From positions 1 through 64,000 of the forward strand of contig NZ_JASCXW010000004.1 of the NCBI RefSeq assembly GCF_030012175.1: a stretch of DNA of 64,000 bases, written 5' to 3'. Shown piece by piece: positions 16,692 to 25,681 of the stretch (its first letter is position 1; each line of letters starts with the position of its first letter). The notes under the pieces are model-generated. The model did not search any database. It was not told the DNA's origin and saw nothing but the letters and a program-made list of their open reading frames with translations. This DNA is from Peloplasma aerotolerans (GTDB lineage: Bacteria > Bacillota_I > Bacilli_A > Acholeplasmatales > Acholeplasmataceae). The translations under genes and the position numbers were made by a program.

Positions 16692-17632
16692 ATGATAAAA
16701 ATACATCCTTTAGAAAGTTTAATAGAACAATATCTTGAAGAAAAAGATATTTCACAAGGGACCAAAGAAGTCTATTTGACCATACTCAACCAGTACTTAA
16801 GTTATCTAAAGCACATCAAATCTTCTATGCGACAACTCAAAATGTGATTAGTTTTAGGGCATATAGCAGAAATAGAGGGTGCTCAACACGTTGGATTTAT
16901 CATCAGATTACCGTGCTTAAAGGACTATACCAATATTTAAGTTTAAATCAAGCTCGTTTAAACTTACCTGAAGCATATGCTCATAATATTATGGCACCCA
17001 TAAAAAATGAAAAGATAGAAAAAAGAACGACTAAACCTATCTTAACACCTGAACAAGCTAAACAACTGCTCTTAAGTCTTAAAGATCACCGAAGATGTAG
17101 TTGGCATTTTCGTGATTATGCGATGATATATCTCATGGTCACGACAGGACTAAGAAGTATTGAGGTTAGAAGGGCAAAAATAAAAGATCTTAAAATCATC
17201 CAGGATAAAAGAATCTTATATATACAAGGCAAAGGAAGAAGTTCAAAAGATGAATTTGTAAAGATATCAAAGGGCGTAAACGAGGCAATTGAGGATTATT
17301 TAAAGATAAGAAAAGATCAAAGTCCATATCTATTTGCTTCTAGGGCTAAACGGTCAAAAAAACCACTGACTAGAACCATCTTTATTAGTATCTTTAAACG
17401 GGCATTAAATGATGCTGGACTTGAAAGTATCCATATGACTGCGCACTGTTTAAGGCATACCGCCGCGACTTTTAACATAAAAAGAGGCGGAACTCTAAAA
17501 GAAACGAAACGACTACTTAGACATCAAAGCATGTCAAATACATTAATTTATACGCATCATATCGATAACATAAAAGATGAGACAGTATCTGATCTTGAAG
17601 ATTTTATTTTTAGTCAGGAAAAAAATAAATGA
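16692..17632 (+). pseudogene. Frameshifted tyrosine recombinase
   Basis: The natural start is ATG 16692 (GGAG seven bases upstream), opening with IHPLE like its paralogues. The frame stops at TGA 16845-16847. A one-base loss near 16806-16812 explains this: the alternate frame from there reads HQIFYATTQNVISFRAY and continues unbroken to 17632. The catalytic set is intact in the downstream part: TTGLRS, GKGRS, HCLRH, LLRH and LIYTHH. Initiation at GTG 16844 would give 262 residues lacking most of the core-binding domain. It is 16 bases upstream of a third paralogue. No standard slippery site is present, so mutation is more likely than programmed frameshifting. Confidence 0.75.
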
Positions 17633-17648
17633 ATGAAAAGGTGGCTTT

Positions 17649-18632
17649 ATGATTGATCATCCACTCAAAAAACTAAGTGAACATTATTTAAATGAACAAG
17701 ACTTATCCAAATCGACCATCAAAACATATCGAATTTGCTATAAATATTATCTGATGTATTTGATAGAACATGATATCTTATATGCGAAAACAAGTGATGT
17801 CATACGCTTTCGAGAAAGTTTGAGAAAAAGAGGTCATTCGACCTATTATATTCATACTTATATCTGCGCACTTAAAAGCTTATATCGCTATTTACGAGAA
17901 AACCAACATAGGTTGAGTTTTCCAACTGAATATACCTATGACATTATGTTAGCTGTCAAAAACGAAAAAATTAAACCGCATCTTAAAAAGCCTTTATTAA
18001 ACCTTGATGAAGCTAAACATTTATTAATCTATACAAAAGAGCATCGGAAAATCATTTATGATTACAGAAATTATGCCATCATTGCACTTATGATTACGGC
18101 TGGTTTAAGTTCACATGAGATCATTCATCTAAAAAAAGTAGATTATCAAATGATAGATGATCATCATGTGCTTCTGATAGAAAAAAATGGCACACGTCAC
18201 AAAGATACGGTTTATTTGTCAAAAGGCGTGGTTGAGGCAATTGATGATTATTTAATTAAAAGAAGAAAAAAAGAAAATCCCTATTTGTTTATCTCACAAA
18301 ACCAAACAACTCCAGAAGGTTATCTTTCTAGAACATTCTTTTATTACATGTTTGAAAAAGTAATAAAGAAATGTGGGTTAGAACATACTAATATTACACC
18401 ACACTCTTTAAGACATACAGCGGCCTATCTCAATCTTTTAAGAGGTGGCTCCATTGAAAGCACCAAACGGCTTTTAAGACATGTTGATATTAAGTCTACA
18501 CTTGTCTATGTAGATTACATCGACAAGTTAAATGATCACACCGCAGAATCGATTGAGTCCTTCATTTTAAAAGAAGATTTCTTTAATCATGATGATGTTG
18601 ATTTTTTCAATCATTTTTTTAAAGTATACTAA
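17649..18632 (+). CDS. Tyrosine recombinase with altered catalytic Arg
   Basis: A 327-residue paralogue of the recombinases at 13628 and 16692. The domain layout is preserved, with His252-x2-Arg255, His278 and Tyr287 in place. The first catalytic Arg, found in GLR of both paralogues, is Ser154 here (TAGLSSHE). Loss of this Arg normally abolishes strand cleavage, so the protein is probably a DNA-binding partner or decaying. It has an extra Asp/Phe-rich tail of about 20 residues. ATG 17649 follows AAGGTGG. Confidence 0.8.
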   Translation: MIDHPLKKLSEHYLNEQDLSKSTIKTYRICYKYYLMYLIEHDILYAKTSDVIRFRESLRKRGHSTYYIHTYICALKSLYRYLRENQHRLSFPTEYTYDIMLAVKNEKIKPHLKKPLLNLDEAKHLLIYTKEHRKIIYDYRNYAIIALMITAGLSSHEIIHLKKVDYQMIDDHHVLLIEKNGTRHKDTVYLSKGVVEAIDDYLIKRRKKENPYLFISQNQTTPEGYLSRTFFYYMFEKVIKKCGLEHTNITPHSLRHTAAYLNLLRGGSIESTKRLLRHVDIKSTLVYVDYIDKLNDHTAESIESFILKEDFFNHDDVDFFNHFFKVY

Positions 18633-18673
18633 ACTAACATTATTTAAAAAACCATGATGCATCATAAACGATT

Positions 18674-18703
18674 GGCACTTAAATGAATAAAGTGCCATTT
18701 TTT
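18674..18703 (+). terminator. Rho-independent terminator
   Basis: GGCACTT (18674-18680) pairs with AAGTGCC (18690-18696), followed by ATTTTTT. It separates the recombinase island from the polysaccharide cluster. Confidence 0.75.
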
Positions 18704-18786
18704 GTGCTCTATGAAGCGATTTTATGTTAGATTGACATGGTTTTGAAATAAATGTTCGTTTTTTTAACAAAAATTCTCGTTTACCC

Positions 18787-18812
18787 TTGTAATTTATAGT
18801 TCAATCGTATAA
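18787..18812 (+). promoter_or_regulatory. Putative promoter of the polysaccharide cluster
   Basis: TTGTAA near 18787 and TATAAA near 18808 have a short 15-base spacer. Imperfect TTCGTTT/CTCGTTT repeats just upstream could bind a regulator. Transcription from here would begin near 18820, past the ATG at 18814, supporting the later start of the first gene. Confidence 0.35.
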
Positions 18813-18852
18813 AATGGAATCATTCAATTATCGAACAATGGATGGTGAAGCC

Positions 18853-19476
18853 ATGAGTGATAACTCGTTTTTCAAGCCAACACTTTTATACAAAGAATTT
18901 ATGATTTTAGATTTAATCGAAAAAGATCGTCATATCACGCAACGTGAGATTGCTAAGGCGATCGGGGTTGCTGTTTCGATGGTCAACAGTTACATTGATC
19001 AATACGAAAAAGATGGACTCATTAAAAGAAAAAAACACTCTACCAAGACAGTAGAGTATTTTGTCACTAAAAAAGGAATGGAAAGAAGAAAGCTTCTTAA
19101 TATCTGGTATTTAAAATCATCTAACAACATCTACATACAAGCCAAGGACAATATTATCAGTTTCTTAAATCAAATCATTGATAAAGGATTTAAAAAGATT
19201 ATACTCTATGGTGCTGGTGAAGTTGCTGAGATCATGCTGCAGGTTATGAATGACGATAATCAAATACCTTTAGAAGTAGTAGCTGTTATTGATGATAATA
19301 AAGATAGAATAGGTGAAAAGCTTGTAAACATACCTATCATCACATTAAATGAATTAAGCAAATATAATCATGACGGAATTATGATATCTAGTTATAAACA
19401 CCATGAAACCATTCACAACAATCTGATAAAGATTGACTATCCACAAAGCAAAATTATTCATTTTTTCGACAACTGA
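18853..19476 (+). CDS. Winged-helix/Rossmann regulator of the polysaccharide cluster
   Basis: A 207-residue protein with a MarR/Lrp-like winged helix (about 11-75; HITQREIAKAIGVAVSMVNS), then a Rossmann-type domain (about 112-207) with YGAGEVAEIM and VVAVIDDNKDRIGEKLVNIP. That domain resembles the CoA- or nucleotide-binding modules found in sugar acyltransferases and polysaccharide methyltransferases. It may read a nucleotide or sugar-nucleotide and set expression of the cluster it heads. ATG 18853 is preferred to 18814: GGTGAAG lies just upstream and the promoter covers the earlier ATG. The regulatory role is inferred from position. Confidence 0.7.
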   Translation: MSDNSFFKPTLLYKEFMILDLIEKDRHITQREIAKAIGVAVSMVNSYIDQYEKDGLIKRKKHSTKTVEYFVTKKGMERRKLLNIWYLKSSNNIYIQAKDNIISFLNQIIDKGFKKIILYGAGEVAEIMLQVMNDDNQIPLEVVAVIDDNKDRIGEKLVNIPIITLNELSKYNHDGIMISSYKHHETIHNNLIKIDYPQSKIIHFFDN

Positions 19477-19497
19477 CAATAAAGAGGTTATTCATAT

Positions 19498-20127
19498 ATG
19501 TTCTATTTCTGGTTTAAACGATTTTATGATACTGTGTTATCATTTATAGGTTTAATTGTTTTATCTCCTTTGTTATTGGTACTAGTGATATTTATTAAAC
19601 TAGACTCGAGAGGACCTATTCTCTTTAAACAAAAAAGAATAGGTCGCAAGAAGAAGCATTTCTATATTTTAAAGTTTAGAACCATGCGAATTGATACACC
19701 AAAGGATATACCAACTCATATGTTAGAAAACCCACAGCAATGGATTACTAAAATTGGTAAATTCTTAAGAAAAACAAGTTTGGATGAAATCCCACAAATA
19801 ATTAATATCTTAAAGGGTGATATGTCTATCATTGGACCTAGACCAGCTTTATGGAACCAATATGATCTTGTTGAAGAAAGAGATAAATATAACGTTCATA
19901 ATTTGTATCCTGGATTAACGGGTTATGCACAGATTAATGGTAGAGATGAATTACCAATTCCTGAAAAAGCTAAACTTGATGGTTATTATGTGAAAAATAT
20001 CAGTTTATGGTTAGATATTAAGATATTCTTTGGAACTATTGTAAGTATATTTAAATCAGATGGTGTTGTTGAAGGTGGTACAGGCACTTTAGATAAGAAT
20101 AAACCTGAATCCAAAGAGAGTAAGTAG
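19498..20127 (+). CDS. Initiating undecaprenyl-phosphate sugar transferase
   Basis: A 209-residue monotopic PglC/WcaJ-type phosphoglycosyl transferase. It has one hydrophobic segment (about 11-33), the basic FKQKRIGRKKKHF, LKFRTM, the catalytic-region SLDEIPQIINILKGDMS, then GPRP and PGLTGYAQINGR. It moves a sugar-1-phosphate to undecaprenyl phosphate at the inner membrane face and begins the repeat unit. It is the short, catalytic-domain-only form. ATG follows AAAGAGG. Confidence 0.9.
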   Translation: MFYFWFKRFYDTVLSFIGLIVLSPLLLVLVIFIKLDSRGPILFKQKRIGRKKKHFYILKFRTMRIDTPKDIPTHMLENPQQWITKIGKFLRKTSLDEIPQIINILKGDMSIIGPRPALWNQYDLVEERDKYNVHNLYPGLTGYAQINGRDELPIPEKAKLDGYYVKNISLWLDIKIFFGTIVSIFKSDGVVEGGTGTLDKNKPESKESK

Positions 20128-20135
20128 GTGTTACT

Positions 20136-20996
20136 TTGAAAAGAGTATTAATTACAGGTGCTAATAGTTATGTTGGTACTAGTGTAGAAAAATGGTTAAT
20201 GAAAGAATCGAAGAATTATCATGTAGAAACTCTAGATATGCAGAATCCAAGTTGGGTAAATTTTGATTTCACAAAATTTGATGTAGTATTTCATGTTGCT
20301 GGAATAGCACATGTCTCCAAAAAAAAGTCAATGGAGGATTTATATTATAAAGTTAATCGAGATCTTGCAATTCAAACTGCAAGAAAAGCTAAAGAATCTG
20401 GAGTTAGACAGTTCATATTTATGAGTAGCATGATAATTTATGGTAATGACAAACCTTCAGGATACAGACAACACATTGATTTATCAAATTATAATCCAAC
20501 TAGTGCATACGGTAAAAGCAAACTCGAAGCAGATTTGTCAATTCAAGAACTAATGAATGAAAAATTCATTGTGTTAGTCATTAGAGCTCCAATTATCTAT
20601 GGACCAGGTTGCAAGGGAAACTTTCCTAAACTTCAGAATTTTGCAAAAAAAACTATACTAATACCTACTCTAAAGAATCGAAAAAGTATGATATATATTG
20701 ATAATTTGTCGGAATTCATCAAACAAGCGATTAATCGAAGTTTATATGGGGTTTGCTATCCACAAAATTCCGAATATATGTCAACTTCAAAAATAATGAT
20801 ACTTACAAGGGAATATTTAAGTATGAAGATTGTCAAAACACGAGTATTTAATCCATTGATTATATTCCTGACTTATATTAGTAAATATATCAAAAAGATG
20901 TATGGTAATAAGTCGTATAATCAAAATAACAGTTTTTACTCAGACTTTGATTATAATATAGTCACATCTAGTGATTCAATAAAAAAAAGCATATAG
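20136..20996 (+). CDS. NAD-dependent sugar-nucleotide epimerase/dehydratase
   Basis: A 286-residue extended short-chain dehydrogenase. The N-terminal ITGANSYVG binds NAD(P), FMSSMIIYG and SAYGKSK give Ser and Tyr-x3-Lys catalysis, and VIRAPIIYGPG is the usual substrate-side block. It is shorter than GalE (about 330), with a reduced C-terminal domain. It probably makes the sugar used by the adjacent initiating transferase; the exact reaction is uncertain. TTG 20136 is the start, preceded by AGTAGGTG. Confidence 0.8.
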   Translation: MKRVLITGANSYVGTSVEKWLMKESKNYHVETLDMQNPSWVNFDFTKFDVVFHVAGIAHVSKKKSMEDLYYKVNRDLAIQTARKAKESGVRQFIFMSSMIIYGNDKPSGYRQHIDLSNYNPTSAYGKSKLEADLSIQELMNEKFIVLVIRAPIIYGPGCKGNFPKLQNFAKKTILIPTLKNRKSMIYIDNLSEFIKQAINRSLYGVCYPQNSEYMSTSKIMILTREYLSMKIVKTRVFNPLIIFLTYISKYIKKMYGNKSYNQNNSFYSDFDYNIVTSSDSIKKSI

Positions 20997-21070
20997 AATT
21001 TATTAATACTTTCAGTCAATCATATTATGTGAGAACATAATAATATACAAGAAATGAGAGGTGTAATATA

Positions 21071-22222
21071 TTGAAAAAAGCGTTAATGCTTGCATCAGTT
21101 GCTTCAATGATTGATTTATTTAACAGAGACAATCTGGACATACTCACTAGTTTAGGATTTCATGTAGATGTAGCATGTAATTTTGATAACGGAAGCATTA
21201 CTTCTCAAGAAAAAGTAGATACTTTTAAAAGAGAGTTAATAGATAGTGATTATCAAGTACATAACTTACCTATTCCAAGATCTATAACAAAATTAAAAAA
21301 AATATATCAATCTTATAAAATTGTCAATAAATTATGTCAGACGAACAACTACGAAATTGTACACTGTCATTCTCCAATAGGGGGTTTTATAGCAAGATTA
21401 GCATGCAAGAAAGCGCGTAAAAAAGGTACCAAAGTGATTTATACTGCTCATGGTTTTCATTTTTACAAAGGAGCTCCTATAAAAAACTGGATTATATATT
21501 ATACCATAGAAAAAATGCTGTCAAAATTTACAGATACTATTATTACCATGAACATTGAGGATTACCAGAATGCAAAAAGATTCTCCACAAAAAATACCAT
21601 TTACATACCAGGTATTGGTATTGATGTTGATTTAATCAAAAACACTGTAATAAATAAGAGCTCTAAAAGAAAACAATTAGGTCTCACTGATGAAGATTTT
21701 GTTTTTATATCAATCGGTCAGCTGTCTGTAAGAAAAAATCATGAGGTCATAATAAAGGCATTATCTTTAGTAACTAATGATAGTATTAAATTAATTATAT
21801 GTGGTTTAGGCGAGTTAGAATCATATTTACAAAAACTTGTTAATGACTTAGGATTGAAAAAAAGAGTTATATTCACTGGTTACCGAAGTGATGTTTATGA
21901 ATTATTACATATGAGTGATGCTTTTATATTTCCTTCTTTGCAAGAAGGGTTACCAGTTTCTTTGATGGAAGCCATGGCAGTGGGGTTACCTGTTGTGTGT
22001 TCTAGAATAAGAGGAAATATAGATTTGATTCAAGATGGAATAAATGGACTATTGATGAATCCAAAGGATATCGAAGCAACTTCAAAAAATATTAACCTTA
22101 TATATAAAGATAAAATTATAAGACAAAAAATGAGTGAAAATAATATAAAAATAATAAATAATTATGATAAAAATATAATTAGATTTGAAATGCTAAAGTT
22201 ATATAAACAATACAATCTATGA
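21071..22222 (+). CDS. GT4-family glycosyltransferase
   Basis: A 383-residue GT-B enzyme. The N-terminal half holds ALMLASVASMIDLF and the TAHGFHFYKG loop. The C-terminal half holds ISIGQLSVRKNHEVIIKAL and the E-x7-E signature in QEGLPVSLMEAMAVGLP. It adds a sugar from a nucleotide donor to the lipid-linked repeat unit. TTG 21071 follows GAGAGGTG. Donor and linkage cannot be read from the sequence. Confidence 0.88.
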   Translation: MKKALMLASVASMIDLFNRDNLDILTSLGFHVDVACNFDNGSITSQEKVDTFKRELIDSDYQVHNLPIPRSITKLKKIYQSYKIVNKLCQTNNYEIVHCHSPIGGFIARLACKKARKKGTKVIYTAHGFHFYKGAPIKNWIIYYTIEKMLSKFTDTIITMNIEDYQNAKRFSTKNTIYIPGIGIDVDLIKNTVINKSSKRKQLGLTDEDFVFISIGQLSVRKNHEVIIKALSLVTNDSIKLIICGLGELESYLQKLVNDLGLKKRVIFTGYRSDVYELLHMSDAFIFPSLQEGLPVSLMEAMAVGLPVVCSRIRGNIDLIQDGINGLLMNPKDIEATSKNINLIYKDKIIRQKMSENNIKIINNYDKNIIRFEMLKLYKQYNL

Positions 22223-22241
22223 ACAGGATGAGGAGGATATT

Positions 22242-23267
22242 ATGGACTTAATCTCTTTCATTATTCCAATATATAATGCTGGAAAATTTTTAAGTGCATG
22301 CATTGAAAGCATTTTGCATCAAACATATGAAAATATCGAACTTATTCTAATTGATGATGGATCTACAGATAATTCACTACAAATTTGTCAAGATTATGCT
22401 GATAGAGATTCAAGAATTCGTGTAATCACAAAATCAAATTCTGGAGTATCATCAAGCAGAAACATTGGGATTAAGGCTTCACATGGTAAATATATTAGTT
22501 TTGTGGATTCTGACGATATACTTGACATCCAATTTTCAAAAGTCATGCAGCAAGAAATAACCCAATTCAAAGCTGATTGTGTGTTTTCTAATTATTATTA
22601 TTTGTATAATAATAGAGCAATTGTGAAAAAACCTAGAATTGAATCCGGTGTTTACTCATTTGATGATATTAGTGGAATTATAATTGATGATAGAAAACTT
22701 TCTGGTATATTGTTTGGTAGTGTTTGGGCAGCTCTATACAAGAAGGATATAATAGATAAGTATAGAATCTTATTCCATGAAGAATTAAGAGTTAATGAGG
22801 ATGGTTTATTTAATATTGAATACTGTAGTTATGCTAATTTAATAAGAGTGTGTAGTCACCTAAACTTATATTATTACAGACAAGTAAATACTTCAACCTC
22901 AAAAAAGTTTAGTAATGAGATTGCTACAAAATCAGCCACTGAGACCATAAAAAAGAAGTATCAAACAAGTAGAACTTTTTCAAACTTAAACGAGCAACTT
23001 TCGGCTAGATACGTTAGTGAAATTTTATGGCATATCCTAAAACTATGTGGTAAAACTAACATCATGAAATATAAAAATATAAAGAATGAGTTGATACATT
23101 TGCTAAATGACGAAACTCTAAGAACAAGTTTCTTATTTATTAATAAAAGAGAACTTAATATTTCAAAAAAAATATATTTGAATTTAATGTTGAAAAAAAA
23201 GTACAGGTTGCTATTCATAGTCACACGATACATATATCCAGTTCTATCAAAAATTCTACCTAGATAA
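22242..23267 (+). CDS. GT2-family glycosyltransferase
   Basis: A 341-residue GT-A enzyme. SFIIPIYNAGKFL opens the fold, LIDDGSTDNS and NSGVSSSRNIG bind the nucleotide, and FVDSDD is the metal-binding DxD. The C-terminal third is basic and may touch the membrane. It is a repeat-unit transferase. ATG follows GAGGAGG. Confidence 0.88.
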   Translation: MDLISFIIPIYNAGKFLSACIESILHQTYENIELILIDDGSTDNSLQICQDYADRDSRIRVITKSNSGVSSSRNIGIKASHGKYISFVDSDDILDIQFSKVMQQEITQFKADCVFSNYYYLYNNRAIVKKPRIESGVYSFDDISGIIIDDRKLSGILFGSVWAALYKKDIIDKYRILFHEELRVNEDGLFNIEYCSYANLIRVCSHLNLYYYRQVNTSTSKKFSNEIATKSATETIKKKYQTSRTFSNLNEQLSARYVSEILWHILKLCGKTNIMKYKNIKNELIHLLNDETLRTSFLFINKRELNISKKIYLNLMLKKKYRLLFIVTRYIYPVLSKILPR

Positions 23268-23278
23268 TAGAGGTTATT

Positions 23279-24442
23279 ATGAAAATTCTATATGTAGTTT
23301 CTCGACCACTTGAAATAAATAGTTCAGCTTCCATCAGAAATTTAGCTACTATTATAGGGCTTACAGAATTAGGTCATGAAGTAAAACTAATTACCACTTT
23401 ACCAGATGTAAATCATCCAAATTACAATATTATAGACATACCAAGCAATCTTGAAGTGAAATATATTAAACTTAATGGAACACAAAAAATAGCTTCATTA
23501 TTTAGAAGATATAAGGTTTTAAAACCCTTGAGAGATTATTTGCACAACTATATAAGTAATAGTAGTATATATGACAACTTGTTAAGTATTATTAATTTTA
23601 TTGACAAAATAGAAATCAATGATGATTCATTTGATTTAGTTATCTCCTCCTCTGATCCCAAATCATCCCATTTATTTGTACACAAATTATATGAGAAAAA
23701 ACTACTAGAAATTACACCATGGATTCAAATATGGGGAGATCCATTTTCGACAGATATTTCTATTAAAAATAGAAAAATCAGAAAAAAATTATATATAGAA
23801 GAGAAAAAGTTGTTAGTATATCCTTTTGAAATTATCTATCTTTCAAAGCTAACTCTTGATGACCAAATTAATTTGTTTAAGGAGTTTTCTAACAAAATGA
23901 GATATGTTCCTGCACCTTTCAAGCAAATTAGTGTTTATCCGAAAAACAGTGTTGATTATAATTTATTGAATATACTTTATTCTGGGGATTTCAATAGTAC
24001 CACAAGGAATATTTTACCATTATATGAAGCTGTGAAAAAAACTATGCACAAACTAGTTATTTGTGGGAGTAGTAACATACAATTATCTGAAGTGAACAAT
24101 ATAAATGTGTTACCAAGATTATCGTTAGATGAAGTTAAAAAACTTGAAGAAAAGGCTGATATACTTGTTCATTTAAGTAATCTTTCTGGCAGTCAAATAC
24201 CAGGAAAAATTTATCAATATATTGGAACAAACAAACCAGTTTTGTTTATTCTTGATGGTCAAGTAGATAAACTATCAGAAATTTTCTTGGAATATAATAG
24301 ATTTGTTTTTTGTTTAAATTCGATTGATTCAATTTTCGAAACACTTAAAAATTTTCAAAAACTAAATTCTTTAGTATCTAATGATGTACAAGATAAATTT
24401 GCACCTGTCAATATCGCACAAGAAATTATCAAATTTGTTTAA
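23279..24442 (+). CDS. GT4-like glycosyltransferase
   Basis: A 387-residue probable GT-B enzyme. The N-terminal ILYVVSRPLEINSSASIRN and GHEVKLIT, and the C-terminal ILYSGDFN and IPGKIYQYIGTNKPVLFI, match the donor-site pattern of GT4 proteins, with Glu of the E-x7-E motif not obvious. It sits 12 bases after the GT2 gene and before the polymerase. Less typical than the 21071 enzyme. Confidence 0.7.
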   Translation: MKILYVVSRPLEINSSASIRNLATIIGLTELGHEVKLITTLPDVNHPNYNIIDIPSNLEVKYIKLNGTQKIASLFRRYKVLKPLRDYLHNYISNSSIYDNLLSIINFIDKIEINDDSFDLVISSSDPKSSHLFVHKLYEKKLLEITPWIQIWGDPFSTDISIKNRKIRKKLYIEEKKLLVYPFEIIYLSKLTLDDQINLFKEFSNKMRYVPAPFKQISVYPKNSVDYNLLNILYSGDFNSTTRNILPLYEAVKKTMHKLVICGSSNIQLSEVNNINVLPRLSLDEVKKLEEKADILVHLSNLSGSQIPGKIYQYIGTNKPVLFILDGQVDKLSEIFLEYNRFVFCLNSIDSIFETLKNFQKLNSLVSNDVQDKFAPVNIAQEIIKFV

Positions 24443-24469
24443 AAACATAATCTTGAAAGGAATCTAGAA

Positions 24470-25681
24470 ATGAGTGTAGAAATACTTCCCAGCCAAAAAA
24501 TAAAAAAATATGATATTTTTGCAATACTTTTTTTAATAATAATGACTTTTCAACCCCTAGTAGAATATTTTTTTAGAGAAAACAGTCTCATTGCTATAAT
24601 TACATTTAGATTGATGTTTGCACTTGCGATTTTTTCTTCATTAATAATGTATACCTTAGGTGTTAGGCCAATTATAAACAAGTATAGAATTTATTTTTTA
24701 TTTGTTTTCGTTATTAACTTATCTATGACATTAATTTATATTATTTTTGATTACACTCGCGATTATTCAAATATCGGCATATATTTTGCAATGTTATCTG
24801 GTTTTTTCTTTGCAAAGGTTAATATAGAGATTATTAGAAAAACACTAAAAATAATAGCACTTACTGGAATAATATTGTTACCCTTTATATTCTTATGGTT
24901 TGATTTTGATATTTCAGTGGCTTTAAGAAGAGGATATACATGGACATTTTCTTTTTTCTTAACGGGATTTTATTGGGCTGTATTACCATTTATCGTTTTA
25001 GCGATTGTCTATAAAAAAGATAAAATTGTTGCTGTTTTATACTTGTTATCAGCCATTATACTGAATTTGATTTTCATTAAAAGAGCAATTTTTGTTGACA
25101 CAGCAATTGTTTTTAGTGTTTATATTCTTATGTTAATTCTTTATACGAAAAATAGCTTTAAAAAACTTTTACAGTTTTTACTGCTTATTGCAGTATTGAT
25201 GCTTGGTTTATATTTGTTACTTGGAGATTTCTTGATCGAATTAATTCATACGGTTTTCTCAAGATTTGAGCAAACCGCTGAAAACATTACTACGTTTGAC
25301 AGGTTTGTTGAATCTATGAATTATTTTAAGAATGCTACCTTTTTCGAGATATTACTTGGCAAAGGGTTTTTAGGCACTCATTCGGGACAAGGGACAATAT
25401 CAAATGCATTACATGTAGGTTGGAGCAATTTTATTCTAAAAGGTGGGATATTTTTGCTTTCAGTACTTGTAATTCCTATAAGTTGTGTGCCAAGACTGTT
25501 GTTGAATTACAAAAAGTTACCTTTGAAAATTCAGTTCTCAACTCTTTTAATGATTATTTATTTCATTAGGTTGTTTTATGTGAATCTTCATTCTTTTTTA
25601 CCAGACTTACTTATATTTTTCTATTGTGTTTTCAACATTATGGATTATAATGCTACAAAAATCAAAGGAAAAAAAATATGA
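24470..25681 (+). CDS. Wzy-type O-antigen/capsule polymerase
   Basis: A 403-residue integral membrane protein with about 10-11 hydrophobic helices and a larger polar loop near 255-330 (FSRFEQTAENITTFDRF, GKGFLGTHSG), the usual arrangement of Wzy polymerases. These proteins have little sequence conservation; the call rests on topology and the neighbouring Wzx. Start ATG follows AAAGGA. The TGA overlaps the next ATG (ATGA). Confidence 0.75.
   Translation: MSVEILPSQKIKKYDIFAILFLIIMTFQPLVEYFFRENSLIAIITFRLMFALAIFSSLIMYTLGVRPIINKYRIYFLFVFVINLSMTLIYIIFDYTRDYSNIGIYFAMLSGFFFAKVNIEIIRKTLKIIALTGIILLPFIFLWFDFDISVALRRGYTWTFSFFLTGFYWAVLPFIVLAIVYKKDKIVAVLYLLSAIILNLIFIKRAIFVDTAIVFSVYILMLILYTKNSFKKLLQFLLLIAVLMLGLYLLLGDFLIELIHTVFSRFEQTAENITTFDRFVESMNYFKNATFFEILLGKGFLGTHSGQGTISNALHVGWSNFILKGGIFLLSVLVIPISCVPRLLLNYKKLPLKIQFSTLLMIIYFIRLFYVNLHSFLPDLLIFFYCVFNIMDYNATKIKGKKI

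Noticed and set aside
16800-16850. Programmed ribosomal frameshift in the 16692 recombinase
   Set aside because: There is no X-XXY-YYZ slippery heptamer with a following structure; a simple one-base loss explains the sequence.
13628-18632. RIT element (recombinase in trio)
   Set aside because: The three tyrosine recombinases are not contiguous; 2.1 kb with excisionase, DUF4373 and other genes separates the first from the other two, and no terminal inverted repeats were found.
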